Positions 10,621 through 21,480 of a DNA stretch of 64,000 nt are shown piece by piece (within the stretch, counting starts at the first letter, position 1; the number at the start of each line of letters is the position of its first letter). The translations under genes and the position numbers were made by a program. The notes below the pieces were generated by a model. That model was not told the DNA's origin. It searched no databases and was given only the letters and a program-made list of their open reading frames with translations. Origin of the DNA: Combretum micranthum. Taxonomy: Eukaryota > Streptophyta > Magnoliopsida > Myrtales > Combretaceae. The stretch covers positions 434,001 through 498,000 of the forward strand of contig JAMXBD010000432.1 of NCBI GenBank assembly GCA_024138025.1, written 5' to 3'.

Positions 10621-11374
10621 AGAATAGAGGTAGAGAGATAAAATATGAGTTTTTGTGAACCCATCTCTAGAAAAGAAGAATTTAGTATAATTATGTTAAA
10701 ATACAATCTAAACTCTTTTAACTTGTTTATTTTTTAGAGTATTTTTTTATTTGATTGTATTTTATAATTTTTTATTAAAATATTATTTTTTTGCCCTTTA
10801 CCTTGCCTTTCGAAACACCGTACATTATCTCTTTAATTGCCGACCACTCAATAGAATGACGTCGGGAGTCCCCTTTCTTTTTTTTTAATAACAATTTCAG
10901 ATCAAAGCACGTGGTAGAGAAGGTAGCAGCTTCTTATCTATAGGATTTTTCAAATTTTTATTTGGTTTGATATCGATTTAATATTTATATTGATTTGGTT
11001 TGGTATTGATTTATAAAAAAATTTATTGTTTTTTATTAATATCATATATGTTTGTTTGAAAATGATACTAAAATGACGATCGAAACAATAGGATAAATAC
11101 ACTCAACGTCGATATCGAAATCGACTCATATAATTCCCCGTATTCGCACAAATTGATGGCAGTTAAACATGTATGGAGTCTTTGACGTATTTGGTTCAAT
11201 ATGCCAAGTGGTAAGTAGCTTTGTTGCATTTATCTTCATATTCTTTCAAGGATCAATTAGGATTTCAGTAATTTCAAATTGTGATCTCTTTTAATTTGAT
11301 GTTTCATCTTAACTGGTTCGACGACTCTCATTACTTCTACTACTATGGTTGGAGTGGAGTACATAAATGCGAGA
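10621..11374. other. Gene-free stretch
   Basis: Nothing coding is supported. Positions 10880-11150 resemble the window's first 220 bases, as noted there. AT-rich MITE-like sequence occupies 10620-10810, without clear ends. Confidence 0.4.
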
Positions 11375-12115
11375 CGGCCAAGCGAATGCAGCTCAACAAG
11401 TTTCCTTTTGTGTCATTTTATTGCATTGGGCATAATTGTCGATCTTGTTTGCGTATGATATTAATAATTTCAAATATTTGTAGAAAGTGAAAGAATTGGT
11501 TTTTGGTTAAGAAAAGGTATCAGACAAAGGAAACATTCAACATAATGCAAACAATATCATATTATCTTACACTAATCAATAAGTTTAAGATATAAACATT
11601 TGTAAAAATAGATTGTTTCGTTAATAAACATGGTCACAGTTCGATTTAGAACTAGAACCATCACTAGCAGTTCTAGAACCAAAATTAAATGGATTAGGCA
11701 GTCCCAGAATTGGCTAAGAAACCATCGGACTTTTAGTTTTCATGCAAAACAACTAAGTGAAAGCAGCTCAACAAGGTTCCTCGAGTGTAATTTGATAGCA
11801 TTGAGCATGATTGTCAATCTTGTTTGTGTATCGATATCTAATAATTTTAATTTTTTGTAGAAAGTGAAAGAATTGGTTATTTTACAGGAAAAATAAATAT
11901 CAACAAGGGGAGCATTCAATATAATGGAAACAATATCATATATGTTAGACTACTCATCAAATTTAAAAAAAAAAATAATAGTTTGTAAAAACAGATTATT
12001 CCGTTAATAGATATAGTCACAATTCGATTTTGAAATCGGAACCGCCACCATTGGTTCTAGAACCAGAATTAGACCTATTAAGCATTTCTAGAACCAATTA
12101 GGGAACAATTGGTTT
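11375..12115 (+). repeat. Tandem duplication of about 370 bp, diverged
   Basis: The two units run from about 11375 and about 11745. Both contain, in the same order, 'gcagctcaacaag', 'tcttgtttg(c/t)gtat', 'tttgtagaaagtgaaagaat', 'aaacaatatcata', 'tttgtaaaaa(t/c)agatt' and 'gttctagaacc'. They have diverged by perhaps 15-20%, so this is an old event. The 'gttctagaacc...ggttctagaacc' stretches belong to a palindromic 'ggttctagaacc' repeat type. Short open frames at 11281-11490 and 11630-11860 lie across it without recognisable products. Confidence 0.75.
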
Positions 12116-12390
12116 TTTGGTTCCTACACGGTTCTTCAACCCAATCGAATAGAATCAGCAGTTTTACAAATCTACTATAAAAGAAAAAAAAACACAAAGA
12201 TAAATAAAAAATAATATTAAAGATATAATTCCAAATGTTTAAGTTATTTCACATGAGTAGTAAAAATTTATTACCTGTTTACAACTTTTGATGTGTTGTT
12301 ATTAATAATATTTGTGTGTGTGTGTGTGTGTATTCCTCAAAAGCATGTGTTTATATAGATTATACTAGAAGTAAAATCTTTTTTTAACAA

Positions 12391-12395
12391 TAAAT
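12391..12395. repeat. Target-site duplication TAAAT (left)
   Basis: TAAAT directly precedes the left LTR and is matched exactly by 18014-18018 directly after the right LTR. A 5-bp duplication is standard for LTR retrotransposons. Confidence 0.9.
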
Positions 12396-13166
12396 TGTTG
12401 GGAATCGAGTGCAGTGGAAATAATAAATACGAGGCGGATAACTGATAAATAAAATACGAGTAAAACAATAAAAATAAAATAAATGGCATCAAAAAATTTA
12501 ACGTGGCTCGCCCTTAAATTTAGGCTACGTTCACAGGACCACCTCCGAAAATTTCTTCCACTATACTAATAGTAGGTTTACAAGAGCAATACTTCTCTAG
12601 AAAAATATTCTAGAGGTATAATACAAATAATTAAGATAAATCTAAAATAGTGCCAAACAAGTGTTTCCCAAAGACCCCAAAATATCCTCACTATCTTATT
12701 ACTCCCTAAAATTATATATCTCTCTCTCTAAACAATTTTCTTCAAAGCAAAACGTTGCTTTGGATTTTTTCTCCTCCCTCCCTCATTAAATTCTCGTACA
12801 CACGGACCAGCTTTTTATATTGGCAACAAGTGCCTATTAATAGGCAAAATTCTTTGCCAACTCAAGCTGGTCAAAATATGATAAATAACTAGCTATAATC
12901 TCTAGCTAAAAATGTGTAGGATACAAATGCTTAGCCATTCATCCTTAACAAAGTAAGCTAATAGCCAACTGGAAGTGGCTTGCAAAATTCATGAGAATTC
13001 CTATGAATTCTCAAAGTCAGCTTGCAAAAGAATGAGGATTCTAAAGAATTCTCTGGTGCATATTTCGCGTAGCCAATTTGGCTACATCATTCTTTTTCTT
13101 TTCTTTCTTTTCTTTTCTTTTTAAATAATAATAATAACAATCTCGTAATGTAAGTGGGACCTTTCA
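12396..13166 (-). repeat. 3' LTR (left) of the minus-strand Copia
   Basis: About 771 bp, with TG...CA ends. It contains a run of 'ttcttttctttcttttctttt' type near 13090-13120 and a poly-(ATA) tract. It differs from the right LTR by scattered substitutions and small indels, so the insertion is not recent. Confidence 0.93.
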
Positions 13167-13215
13167 ATTCTACCCCTCCCGATTATATGGAGGGCTCCAC
13201 CAATCCCGCTGTTGA

Positions 13216-13860
13216 TCAGCAGTATTTAAACTTATCTCTTGGAAGAACTTTTGTCAACATGTCTGATCCATTTTCATTAGTAAGGATCTTTTCAAGCTGT
13301 AATAGCTTCTTCTTCAATACATCTCTGATCCAATAGTATCTCACATCAATATGTTTAGATCTATAATGAAAAGAGGAATCCTTTCCAAGATGAATTGCAC
13401 TTTGATTGTCACAAAATAACTCATACTTTTCTTGATGGAAACCAAGTTCATTTAAGAACTTTTTCATCCATAGCAACCCCTTATAAGCCTCAGTTGTTGC
13501 AATAAACTTAGCTTCAGCTGTTGAGAGAGCAACACATTTTTGTAATCGTGACTGCCATGACACAACTCCTCCTGCAAATAAAATCAAGTATCCTGATGTG
13601 GACTTTCTTGAGTCAACATCACCAACCATATCAGCATCTGTGTATCTAACCAACACAGGTTTTTTATCTCTAAAATGCAAACACATTTTAGAGGTACCAC
13701 GAAAATATCTAAAAATCCATTTTACTACAACCCAGTGTTTCTTTCCAGGATTTGAAAGGAGCCAACTCATTACTCCAACCGAGTGAGCAATATCTGGCCG
13801 TATACATACCATGACATACATTAAACTTCCAACTAGTGAAACATATGGAACCCTGTTCAT
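13216..13860 (-). pseudogene. Copia RNase H region (and RT C-terminus)
   Basis: An open frame of 214 codons covers the RT end and the RNase H. It includes VPYVSLVGSLMYVMVC and RPDIAHSVGVMSWLLSNPG (RT-connection), then YTDADMVGDVDSRKSTSGYL, the standard Copia RNase H start in which D of 'TDAD' is catalytic. WQSRLQKCVALSTAEAKFIA (catalytic E), FCDNQSAIHLGK (catalytic D) and RSKHIDVRYYWIRD (catalytic D region) follow. All RNase H key residues are present here. The frame is isolated from the rest of pol by frameshifts, so it is part of a dead polyprotein. Confidence 0.9.
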
Positions 13861-13954
13861 CTCCTCTTTCTCTTTCTCAATAAAAGGATACTGCTTGGAA
13901 CTCAGCCTAAAGTGATCCTATAAATATTTGAAGTACTTTCTCACTGTACTTCTC

Positions 13955-14806
13955 CTATGACAACCATAATTTCTTGGCACCCCTATCTCTATTTATCTTC
14001 ATGCCTAGAATCTGTCTTATTGGCCCCAAGTCTTTCATAGCAAAAAACTTGCTCAACTGCTTCTTTAAGCAATTGATCCTATAAATATTCTGGCCAACAA
14101 TCAACATATCATCTACATAGAGCAATAAAATAATGAAATCATCATTAGAGAATTTTTGCACAAATACACAGTGATATGAAGTAGTCTTCTTGTAGCCTTG
14201 CTCACCCATAATTGACTCAAACTTCTTATACCACTATCTTGCTACTTATTTCAAGCCTTATAGACTTTTCTTCAATTTACAAACATAATCCTCTTTTCCT
14301 TTTACCATGAAACCCTCTTGCTGCTCCATGTATATTTCTTCCTCTAAATCACCATGAAGGAAGGCAATCTTCACATCCATTTACTCAATCTCCATATCGA
14401 GACTTACTGCTAACCCTAGCATTATTTGAATGGATGCCATTTTCACAACAAGTGAAAATATCTCATCAAAGTCAATTTCTTTCCTTTGGCTAAATCCTTT
14501 AACAACTAATCTAGCTTTGAATCATGGTTGGGGACTATGTTCTTCATGCTTTATCTTAAACACCCACTTATTTTTCAAAGCCCTCTTACCTTTTAGTAAC
14601 TTCACCAACTTAAAAGTTTCATTCTTATGCAAGGATCTCATTTCATCTTGCATAGCCTCAATCCATTTCTTTTTGTGTTCATCATCCATTGCTTCTTCAA
14701 AGTCTTCTAGTTCTCCCCCATTAGTTAATAACATATTCTGATTTGCTGGATATCTAGTACAGGGTTGTCTAACTCTACTAGATCTCCTTAATTCTGGTGA
14801 ATCCAT
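13955..14806 (-). pseudogene. Copia reverse transcriptase, broken
   Basis: The amino part (14806-14522) carries RRSSRVRQPCTRYP, typical of the linker before Copia RT, then WIEAMQDEMRSLHKNETFKL and KGKRALKNKWVFKIK. The carboxy part (14209-13955) has LLLYVDDMLIVGQN, with the catalytic YVDD box at about 14110-14119, then KDLGPIRQILGMKI. Between them, 14210-14521 is readable only with stops and frame changes. The catalytic motif survives but the protein does not. Confidence 0.88.
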
Positions 14807-15253
14807 TGGAGATGGTGATTGATCATGAACATTATCATCATCAGAATCATCTGATGGAAACTCAAGGAGAGCATCTGCATCACCTATCTAAGGCTGGTCA
14901 TTCTGTACTTCATCACCAACCCTTCTTGGCACCATTGTTGGAGATATAATCTCTAGGTCAGTTATACTACTACTAGACCTAGAATCATTCTTTTGAGCCT
15001 CCGCTATATCCTTAATGGTCTCATCTTCAATAAACACTGCATCACAGCTTCTCACAAGTTTCTTCTATATTGGATCATAAAACCTATAGCCAAACTGATA
15101 TTAACCATAGCCAATAAACACACAATATCGTGTCTTGACATCAAGCTTTGACCTTTCATCTTTTGGAATATACACAAAGGCTTTACTACCAAACACCTGC
15201 AAATGATCATAGGAAACATCCTTTCCTAACCATGCTCTCTCAAGAGTATCAAA
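14807..15253 (-). pseudogene. Copia integrase C-terminus and linker, decayed
   Basis: No long open frame is present. Minus-strand residues can still be aligned in pieces to the region between integrase and RT. They include a 'VFGSKAFVYIPKDERSKLD'-like stretch (15150-15200), an acidic/serine-rich linker near 14850-14950 and several stops. It is part of the same element. Confidence 0.7.
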
Positions 15254-15931
15254 CTATTGAGGGACACATGGTGAAAGATTCAATACATGAATTGTTATCA
15301 ATATAGCCTCACCGTAAAACATCTTTGTCAACTTTGCATGTGAGAGTAAACATCTTACTCTCTCCATCAAAGTTTTATTCATCCTCTCTGCTAATTCATT
15401 TAATTGTGGTATCTTTGGAGGTGTTGTTTGATGTCGATTACCATGATCTTTACAGAAAGCATGAAATGGCCCAATGTATTCTCCACCATTTTTTGTTCTA
15501 ATGCACTTCAACTTCTTATTGGTTTGCCTCTCAACTAGAGACAAAAATTGCTTGAAAGCATCTAATACCTGATCTTTGGACTTCAATAGATATACCCATG
15601 TCTTTCTAGAATGATCATCAATGAAAGTCACAAAATATAGAGCACCACCAAGTGACTTTGTCATTGGCCCACACAAGTCAGAGTGTACTAAGTCTAGTAC
15701 ATTCTTCATTATGGAAGGAGGAGAACTTTTGAAAATGACTCTATTTTGCTTTCTTATCAAACAATCAGCACACTTCTTTAAATGAATTCGATCCAATCTA
15801 GGTAACACATTTTTCTTAGCCAAACAGGTCCTACTTTTCTCACTCATATGATCGAGACGTATATGCCAAATCTCAACTATATTATCATTCTCCATTGCAT
15901 TCACGGCATCTTGGGAGAGCTTTGCTTTCAT
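15254..15931 (-). pseudogene. Copia integrase with altered catalytic Asp
   Basis: This is a 225-codon frame. Gag-pre-integrase signature: WHIRLDHMSEKSRTCLAKK, then the zinc-binding C-x2-C (KKCADCLIRKQ). The integrase core begins LDLVHSDLCGPM, whose D is the first catalytic residue, followed by YFVTFIDDHSRKTWVYLLKS. The second catalytic D normally sits in 'RTDNGGEY'; here it reads RTKNGGEY, so the residue is lost. The E of ELAERMNKTL is kept. Integration activity is not expected. Confidence 0.9.
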
Positions 15932-15991
15932 AAAATATAGTTTAGAGTACTTCTTTCCTCTAGCTACTACTAAAGAACCTTTGGTAAGCTT

Positions 15992-16624
15992 TCATTTACC
16001 ATCATAGAAGGCATCGTAGTAACCTTCATCATCTAGCCTGCTTGTTGAAATCAGATTTAAACGCATATCTGGAATATGCCTAACATCCTTCAGCATTAAC
16101 CGCATACCATTCTCTATCTCTAAACAAACATCTCCTTTACCTGCAATTTTAGAAAAATTCTCATTTCCCATTCTCACTACACCAAAATTACCTGGCGGGT
16201 AGGATGAAAAGAATTCTATTCGAGATGTAGCATGAATGGTAGCACTACTATCAATCACCCAACTTGTTTCATGGACTGCAAGACTGACTATATCAGCATC
16301 ATCATAGATAAGATTGAACTCGTCGACAACATTCGCCTGTTCATCATCACTGTTATCATCTTTCCTCGGTTCTTTACCTTTGTTCTTCTTTTGATCTTGC
16401 TTAAATTTTCGGCAAAACTTCTTTATGTAACCTTTTTTCTTGCAATGATGGCATTCAACATTGACATATTTATTTGACTTTCCTCTACTTTTGTCCCTGG
16501 TCTTTGGACCTCCAGATTTACTCCTTCCCCTAGATTCTACAACAAAGACTTCTTCTTGTGATGAAGAAGACCCTTGTGTTCTTCGCCTTTCTTCATTCAA
16601 GACTTCACTTTTGACAAATTCCAT
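15992..16624 (-). pseudogene. Copia gag C-terminus and protease
   Basis: This 210-codon frame contains a basic linker, a zinc knuckle CHHCKKKGYIKKFC in which the usual His is Tyr, an acidic segment, and the protease start SWVIDSSATIHATS. The family motif is DSGATxH, so Gly is replaced by Ser next to the catalytic Asp. RMGNENFSKIAGKGDVCL and LKDVRHIPDMRLNLISTSRL are standard protease/GAG-pre-integrase text. Confidence 0.88.
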
Positions 16625-17135
16625 ATTTATTATGCCATTTGGTGCATAATTTGTAAGTGAAATCTTTAATATCTCCTATGACTCAGGTAAGGAGGCTAGA
16701 ATTAAAAGAGCGAGTACCTCGTTGTCAAAATTTATACCCATTCTTAACAATTGCTCCCGATCCCTTAAAAATCATTTAAGTAATCTGCCATCAATGTACC
16801 TTCCTGATACTTTATCTGGAGCAGCTTTATCAAGTAAAATAATTTATCACTGCCAGTTTTAGAGGCATACAACTCCTCTAATTTATTCCACAAAGTCCTT
16901 ACATGAGTTTCATTACAAATGTGATTATACACATTGTCTTCAACAAATTGTCGAATAAAATAGAAACTTGCTCATGCTTAAACTCCCATTCGTCATATGT
17001 CTTATCTTCAGATTTAGTAGTACCAAACATCAGCAAATGCATCTTTGTCACAAACAAAAGATCTTTCATCTTGCTTCTCCATATATGATAATTTGTGCCA
17101 TTTAAATTGATCATTTTGCTCGTCCTCGCCTCCAT
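16625..17135 (-). pseudogene. Copia gag N-terminus
   Basis: The frame starts at 17135 with [19 protein letters not shown] and [15 protein letters not shown], a typical Copia gag opening. It stays open to 16899 and is then interrupted by frame changes. The sequence continues to resemble gag (LWNKLEELYASKTGSDKLF can be pieced together around 16800-16890) down to 16625. The start was chosen as the first ATG after the primer binding site. Confidence 0.85.
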
Positions 17136-17239
17136 GGTTCAAATGAATGAATAATAGTCTAACTTATTTTCTAATGTGGAGGATTCACATTTTAGTGGCA
17201 ACCACAGAGCATATGATAAGTAGATATATTCGCCCAAAC

Positions 17240-17256
17240 ATAGCTCTGATACCAGT
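17240..17256 (-). promoter_or_regulatory. Primer binding site (tRNA-iMet type)
   Basis: On the minus strand it reads CTGGTATCAGAGCTATG, directly inside the 5' LTR. The TGGTATCAGAGC core is the usual plant Copia site for initiator tRNA-Met priming of reverse transcription. Confidence 0.92.
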
Positions 17257-18013
17257 TGTTGGGAATCGAGCACAGCGGAAATAATAAATACGAGGCAGAT
17301 AACTAATAAATAAAATACGAGCAAAGCAATAAAAATAAAATAAATGACACCAGAAAATTTAATGTGATTCAACTTTAAATTTGGGCTACGTCCACAGGAC
17401 CACCTTCGAAATTATCTTCCATTATACCAATAGTAGGCTTATAAGAGTGATACTTCTCTAGAAAAATATTCTAGAGGTATAATACAAATAATTGAGATAA
17501 ATCTAAAATAGTGTCAAACAAGTGTATCCTAAAGACCCCAAAATATCCTCACTATTTTATTGCTCCCTAAAATTTCTCTCTCTCTTTAAACAATTTTCTT
17601 CAAAGTAAAACATTGCTTTGGATTTTTTTCTCCTCCCTCCCTCATTAAATTCTCGTACACATGGACCAGCTTTTTATATTGGCAACAAGTGCCTATTAAT
17701 AGACAAAATTCTTTGCCAACTCAAGCTAGTCAAAATATGATAAACAACCAACTATAATCTCTAGCTAAAAATGTATAGGATACAAATGCTTAGCCATTCA
17801 TTCTTAACAAAGTCAGCTAATAGCCAACTAGAAGTGGCTTGCATAATTCATGAGAATTCCTATAAATTTTTAGAGCCAGCTTGCAAAAGAATGAGGATTC
17901 TAAAGAATTCTCTAGTGCATATTTCACGTAGCCCATTTGGCTACGTTATTCTTTTTCTTTTCTTTCTTTTTTTTTAAATAATAATAATCTCTTAATGTAA
18001 GCGGGACCTTTCA
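17257..18013 (-). repeat. 5' LTR (right) of the minus-strand Copia
   Basis: About 757 bp, with TG...CA ends. It is followed on the plus strand by the TAAAT duplication at 18014-18018. It would contain the element's promoter and is a diverged twin of 12396-13166. Confidence 0.93.
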
Positions 18014-18018
18014 TAAAT

Positions 18019-19029
18019 GTGGGACTAATGATTGTTTCGCAATTTTCTTATTTGTCTCTAAAGTTTTTAATAATCCTATATTGCTAAGACAATAATTAAA
18101 ATTGGATATGTTTGTATATAATTAAATACATATCCAAAAAAATATTTTTAAAAAACGGGTGGAGGACTTTAATTCTATAGCCAATTATTATTTTGAGTTT
18201 CTAATTTTTCGTATTTAAAACTAAAATTCACTTTTTTCACTTAATGGAGAGGTTCCAAGGTTTCAAAACCAAACTAGGAATCGCTGGTTCTTCAAATTCG
18301 AAAACCAAAACTCGATCTAGTTGTGGACCCTTGAAGATGTCTTGTTGTGTCACAAGATCTAGTTATGAAGATAGTTAATATAACAAGATCAATAAAAGTA
18401 GCATGCAGTCTATAGTTGAAGCAACAAAATGCAACATGAACATGTAGAATGTGAATGAGAAATGAATGAAGGGTATCCTCAAGTTCCTTCAGAAACTCAG
18501 GTGTCGTAATTATCAATTTTAGTTACTCGAATAAACACCAGCAATTCCATAATGTACCTTGCAAAAGTAGTGAGTAAGGCAATCAACATTGTAAAACCCT
18601 AATTCAAGAAATAACAATATAAGGTTTGAAAGAAAGAGGACTTACCTAAAGTGTATTGTGGAAGAAAGAGAAAATCAAAGGAGTTTATATATTCGGGTAA
18701 AACATATTAAGCAAGTGGGTTGAACCTAATAAACCATACAAGGCATGTAATATTTGGTGCTCTCACATTGTGATATGGCTCCAAAAGCATGTATTCATAG
18801 TCAAGCTAAGATATGGAAATCTTGAAGAATTCTCATTAGCAATTCAAGTTTAAATCAATTGTCCAACTAATTAAATTCCAAGAACATTGCAATCGAAAGA
18901 AACAATTTGCCGTAATTCAGTATCTATGCTAATCAATTTAAGGAGCATCCATATTGTGAAGATTAGTGTTCAAATTTCCAAGTCAATATTCAAGGATTTA
19001 CCTTTTTAGCAACTTTATATGTACTTTCA
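18019..19029. other. Gene-free stretch
   Basis: No supported gene. The 74-codon minus frame at 18292-18516 is unrecognised. The stretch 18240-18310 carries 'gaaccaaactaggaatcgctggttcttc', a member of the same 'ggttc/gaacc' repeat type seen at 12040-12140, 37990-38150 and 42000-42140. Confidence 0.4.
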
Positions 19030-19900
19030 GTTCAAAGTGTTGAAATGGTTTTAGGTATGCAATGGTTGAAAGACTTATTACCCGTCACACTAGATTAGAA
19101 ACTATTGATTGTGACATTTGTTTATCAAGGACGCTCGTTAACTCTAATTGGTGAGTAATGCAAGCATCAACAATGGATTTCACATCATTATTCAAGACTA
19201 ATGATTAAAGTTGATGTTGCAGCGACTCGTTTCCAACTTATGACTTAATGTTGGGCAAGTTCTCCCATTTGCTCGAAACATCCTCGACATTGCCACGAGT
19301 GAGAGAAGTTGAGGGCCATATTCATTTACAAAATGGTGTCTTGCTAGTAAATGCGAAGCCATACAAATATCCCACTTTTAAAAGAGTGAGATAGAAGAGC
19401 AAGTCAAGGAGATGTTTGATGAAGGTATTATTCAAAAGAGTACTAGTCCTATTTGTCTTCTATACATTTAGTTAAAAAAAAAAAAGGACAAAACATGGAG
19501 AATTTACATTAATTAAAAAGCATTAATCCAAGTAACACTCAAAGATAAAATTCCAATACCCTCCATTGATGAACTCCGACATGCTAATATCTTTTCTAAA
19601 CTAGATTTAAGATTTAGCTATCATCAAATTGGAATGCCTACTGATGATATTCACAAAATTGCATTCCACAAACGTGAAGAGCATTTTGAATTTTTAGTTA
19701 TGACTTTTGGATTGAGTAATACACTAGCCAAGCCATATTTAAGAAAATTTGTTATTATTTTCTTTGATGACATATTCAATATAGTATGAGTATGGATCTT
19801 CATGTTGCACATCTAACTAAAGTGTTTACCATTTTTTTCATGTTGTATTGCAAGAATATACAGTTGGGCCTTTGTGTTGTGTCATATTAGGTTGATAGGT
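19030..19900 (+). pseudogene. Ty3/Gypsy protease-RT remnant
   Basis: Decayed pol of a Ty3/Gypsy element. VLGMQWLKDLLPVT (19048-19090) and FVYQGRSLTL match the region just after the Gypsy protease. KPYKYPTF and, after a frame change, EEQVKEMFDEGIIQKSTSP match the RT start, followed by [40 protein letters not shown] and [24 protein letters not shown] holds the catalytic FxDDI box at about 19750-19775. The usual 'APATFQ...' segment between the fingers and the box is shortened, and stops occur. No LTRs were found near it. It is certainly inactive. Confidence 0.88.
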
Positions 19901-21480
19901 TGGGTCCTAAATCGTCAGTACTAGTAAATACTACGATGAAGAGAAAGGAAAGACATGGGAATTTGAACAAAAATAGGAATATTATCCTATTAAGGCAATT
20001 ACAATAATTTGGGTCAACATCTTCATTGATGTTACAAGGATAATTCTATAAGATATTGTCTATAACTATATCTACATGGTCTTGAAGAATCAAACAATCA
20101 TATTCCGCATGGTCTTGGCAAATCAAACAACTAGTCTCCATGAGGCCTTAGCGAATAAGTTGATCACTCGAAGCTGAGTGAAAAAACACAAAGTGATAAT
20201 AGAGGCAAAGGAGAAGGTTGAGCTTCCATCTTCTCTTGAACATCTGCGTCACCTCTCTCCTAAAACCCTTAAGCTCCACTAAGCTCCAATATGAACCTAA
20301 TACACCAGGCCTTAAACCTTGTTGGCAAACCCCCAAAGACTACTAGTGTTTCCAATGCACCTAAATTGTGCTAAGCACCATTAGGAGAGTAAGGCAAAGG
20401 AGTCACTGGGCATAAATTGCTACCCCCTGCAAGTGGCCAACGCTAAATCTACCTCTATTAGAAGAGGAAGGTGCAAAAGCCTAGTAAGAGTAGGAATAAT
20501 TGCCAAAGAGGCTGCAATTGAAAGAGGATCTCTCTTGTCCCAAAACCTACCTCTCATTTCAACCATAAGAAATGCTTAGCAACTAGAAAAACTGTTGATC
20601 CTTTCTTTTTACGCTTTTAGCATAACTTAAGATAGGGGATTCAAACCCCCACTATATGCCATTGCACAAGACTTATGGTCTTGCATCATGGAGTAAACAA
20701 ACACTATTTTGCACGCATGTCCTTTAAGAAAGTTTCAAATTACCCAAGTGGTGAAATTCTGCACCCCCTAATGGCTCGATCTATTTAGCCAAAGATGGCA
20801 AAAGAAAGCCACGATAATATGAAGGTGCAAAAAAGAATGTGTTGAAAAGAAACAAAGACTTGAATTGATGAAGAATTGGATGGTGGAATGACTATTTATA
20901 TGCGCAAGTCTAACCTAATTGGTGTCTATTCAAATCTTGTTAAACCTTTAGAAGATTATTCGTTGCAAATCCCAAACTCTTAGATAGGGGTTATTGACAA
21001 TTTCCACGTTGGAAAATGGGTAAGCATCATCACATGAATCCCGAACCCACCATGATTTCATGGCAAATCTCTATGGCACGAGATACATAGGGCATAAGTC
21101 TTAGGATGTGAGAAAGTTGGTCCATGTCTCTGCATGGCTCAATCAAGCTGAGTCACATCAAAGTCCTCTCGATAACCAAGTAGTGACACTCGCCTAGATA
21201 GATTACCATCCGAGCCACAACATTCTACTCAGAAAGGCACTAAGCCAACAATAGTAGGATGATCACCTTAGTGGATAACAAAGAATTAGTTAAGTTCACA
21301 AGAATATAGAAGAAATAGATGTAAAACATAAAGTGGTAAAAAAAGGAGTCAAAGATAGCAAAAGAAATATGATGATTTTATTCATTCGAAATAGTTTATG
21401 AAGTACAAGACAATTGGTGTTGTCCGCATACCGATAAGAAAATACAAGGAAAGATTAAGGCATAGAAGCTAGCTAACTAC
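19901..21480. other. No gene recognised; possibly transposon interior or UTR
   Basis: Base composition is less AT-rich than the surrounding spacers, which suggests former coding or LTR sequence. No motif was recognised. The 62-codon minus frame at 20148-20336 has no identifiable product. Confidence 0.35.

Larger units (their letters stand above)
12396..18013 (-). mobile_element. Complete-structure Copia LTR retrotransposon, minus strand, coding-dead
   Basis: The two LTRs (12396-13166 and 17257-18013) begin TGTTGGGAATCGAG and end GGGACCTTTCA on the plus strand. Read on the minus strand, the primer binding site just inside the right LTR is CTGGTATCAGAGCTATG (17240-17256), a clean match to plant initiator tRNA-Met sites. 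The polypurine tract next to the left LTR is GGGAGGGGTAGAAT (13167-13180). A perfect TAAAT duplication flanks it. The gene order gag, protease, integrase, RT, RNase H defines Ty1/Copia. Stops, frameshifts and lost catalytic residues show it cannot encode a working polyprotein, although its cis sites are intact. Confidence 0.95.

Noticed and set aside
13154..17088. Plus-strand ORFs opposite the minus-strand Copia
   Set aside because: Mirror images of real retrotransposon coding sequence on the other strand.
20630..20665. tRNA-like T-arm ('ggggattcaaaccccc')
   Set aside because: No matching acceptor stem, D-arm or anticodon arm at tRNA spacing on either strand.
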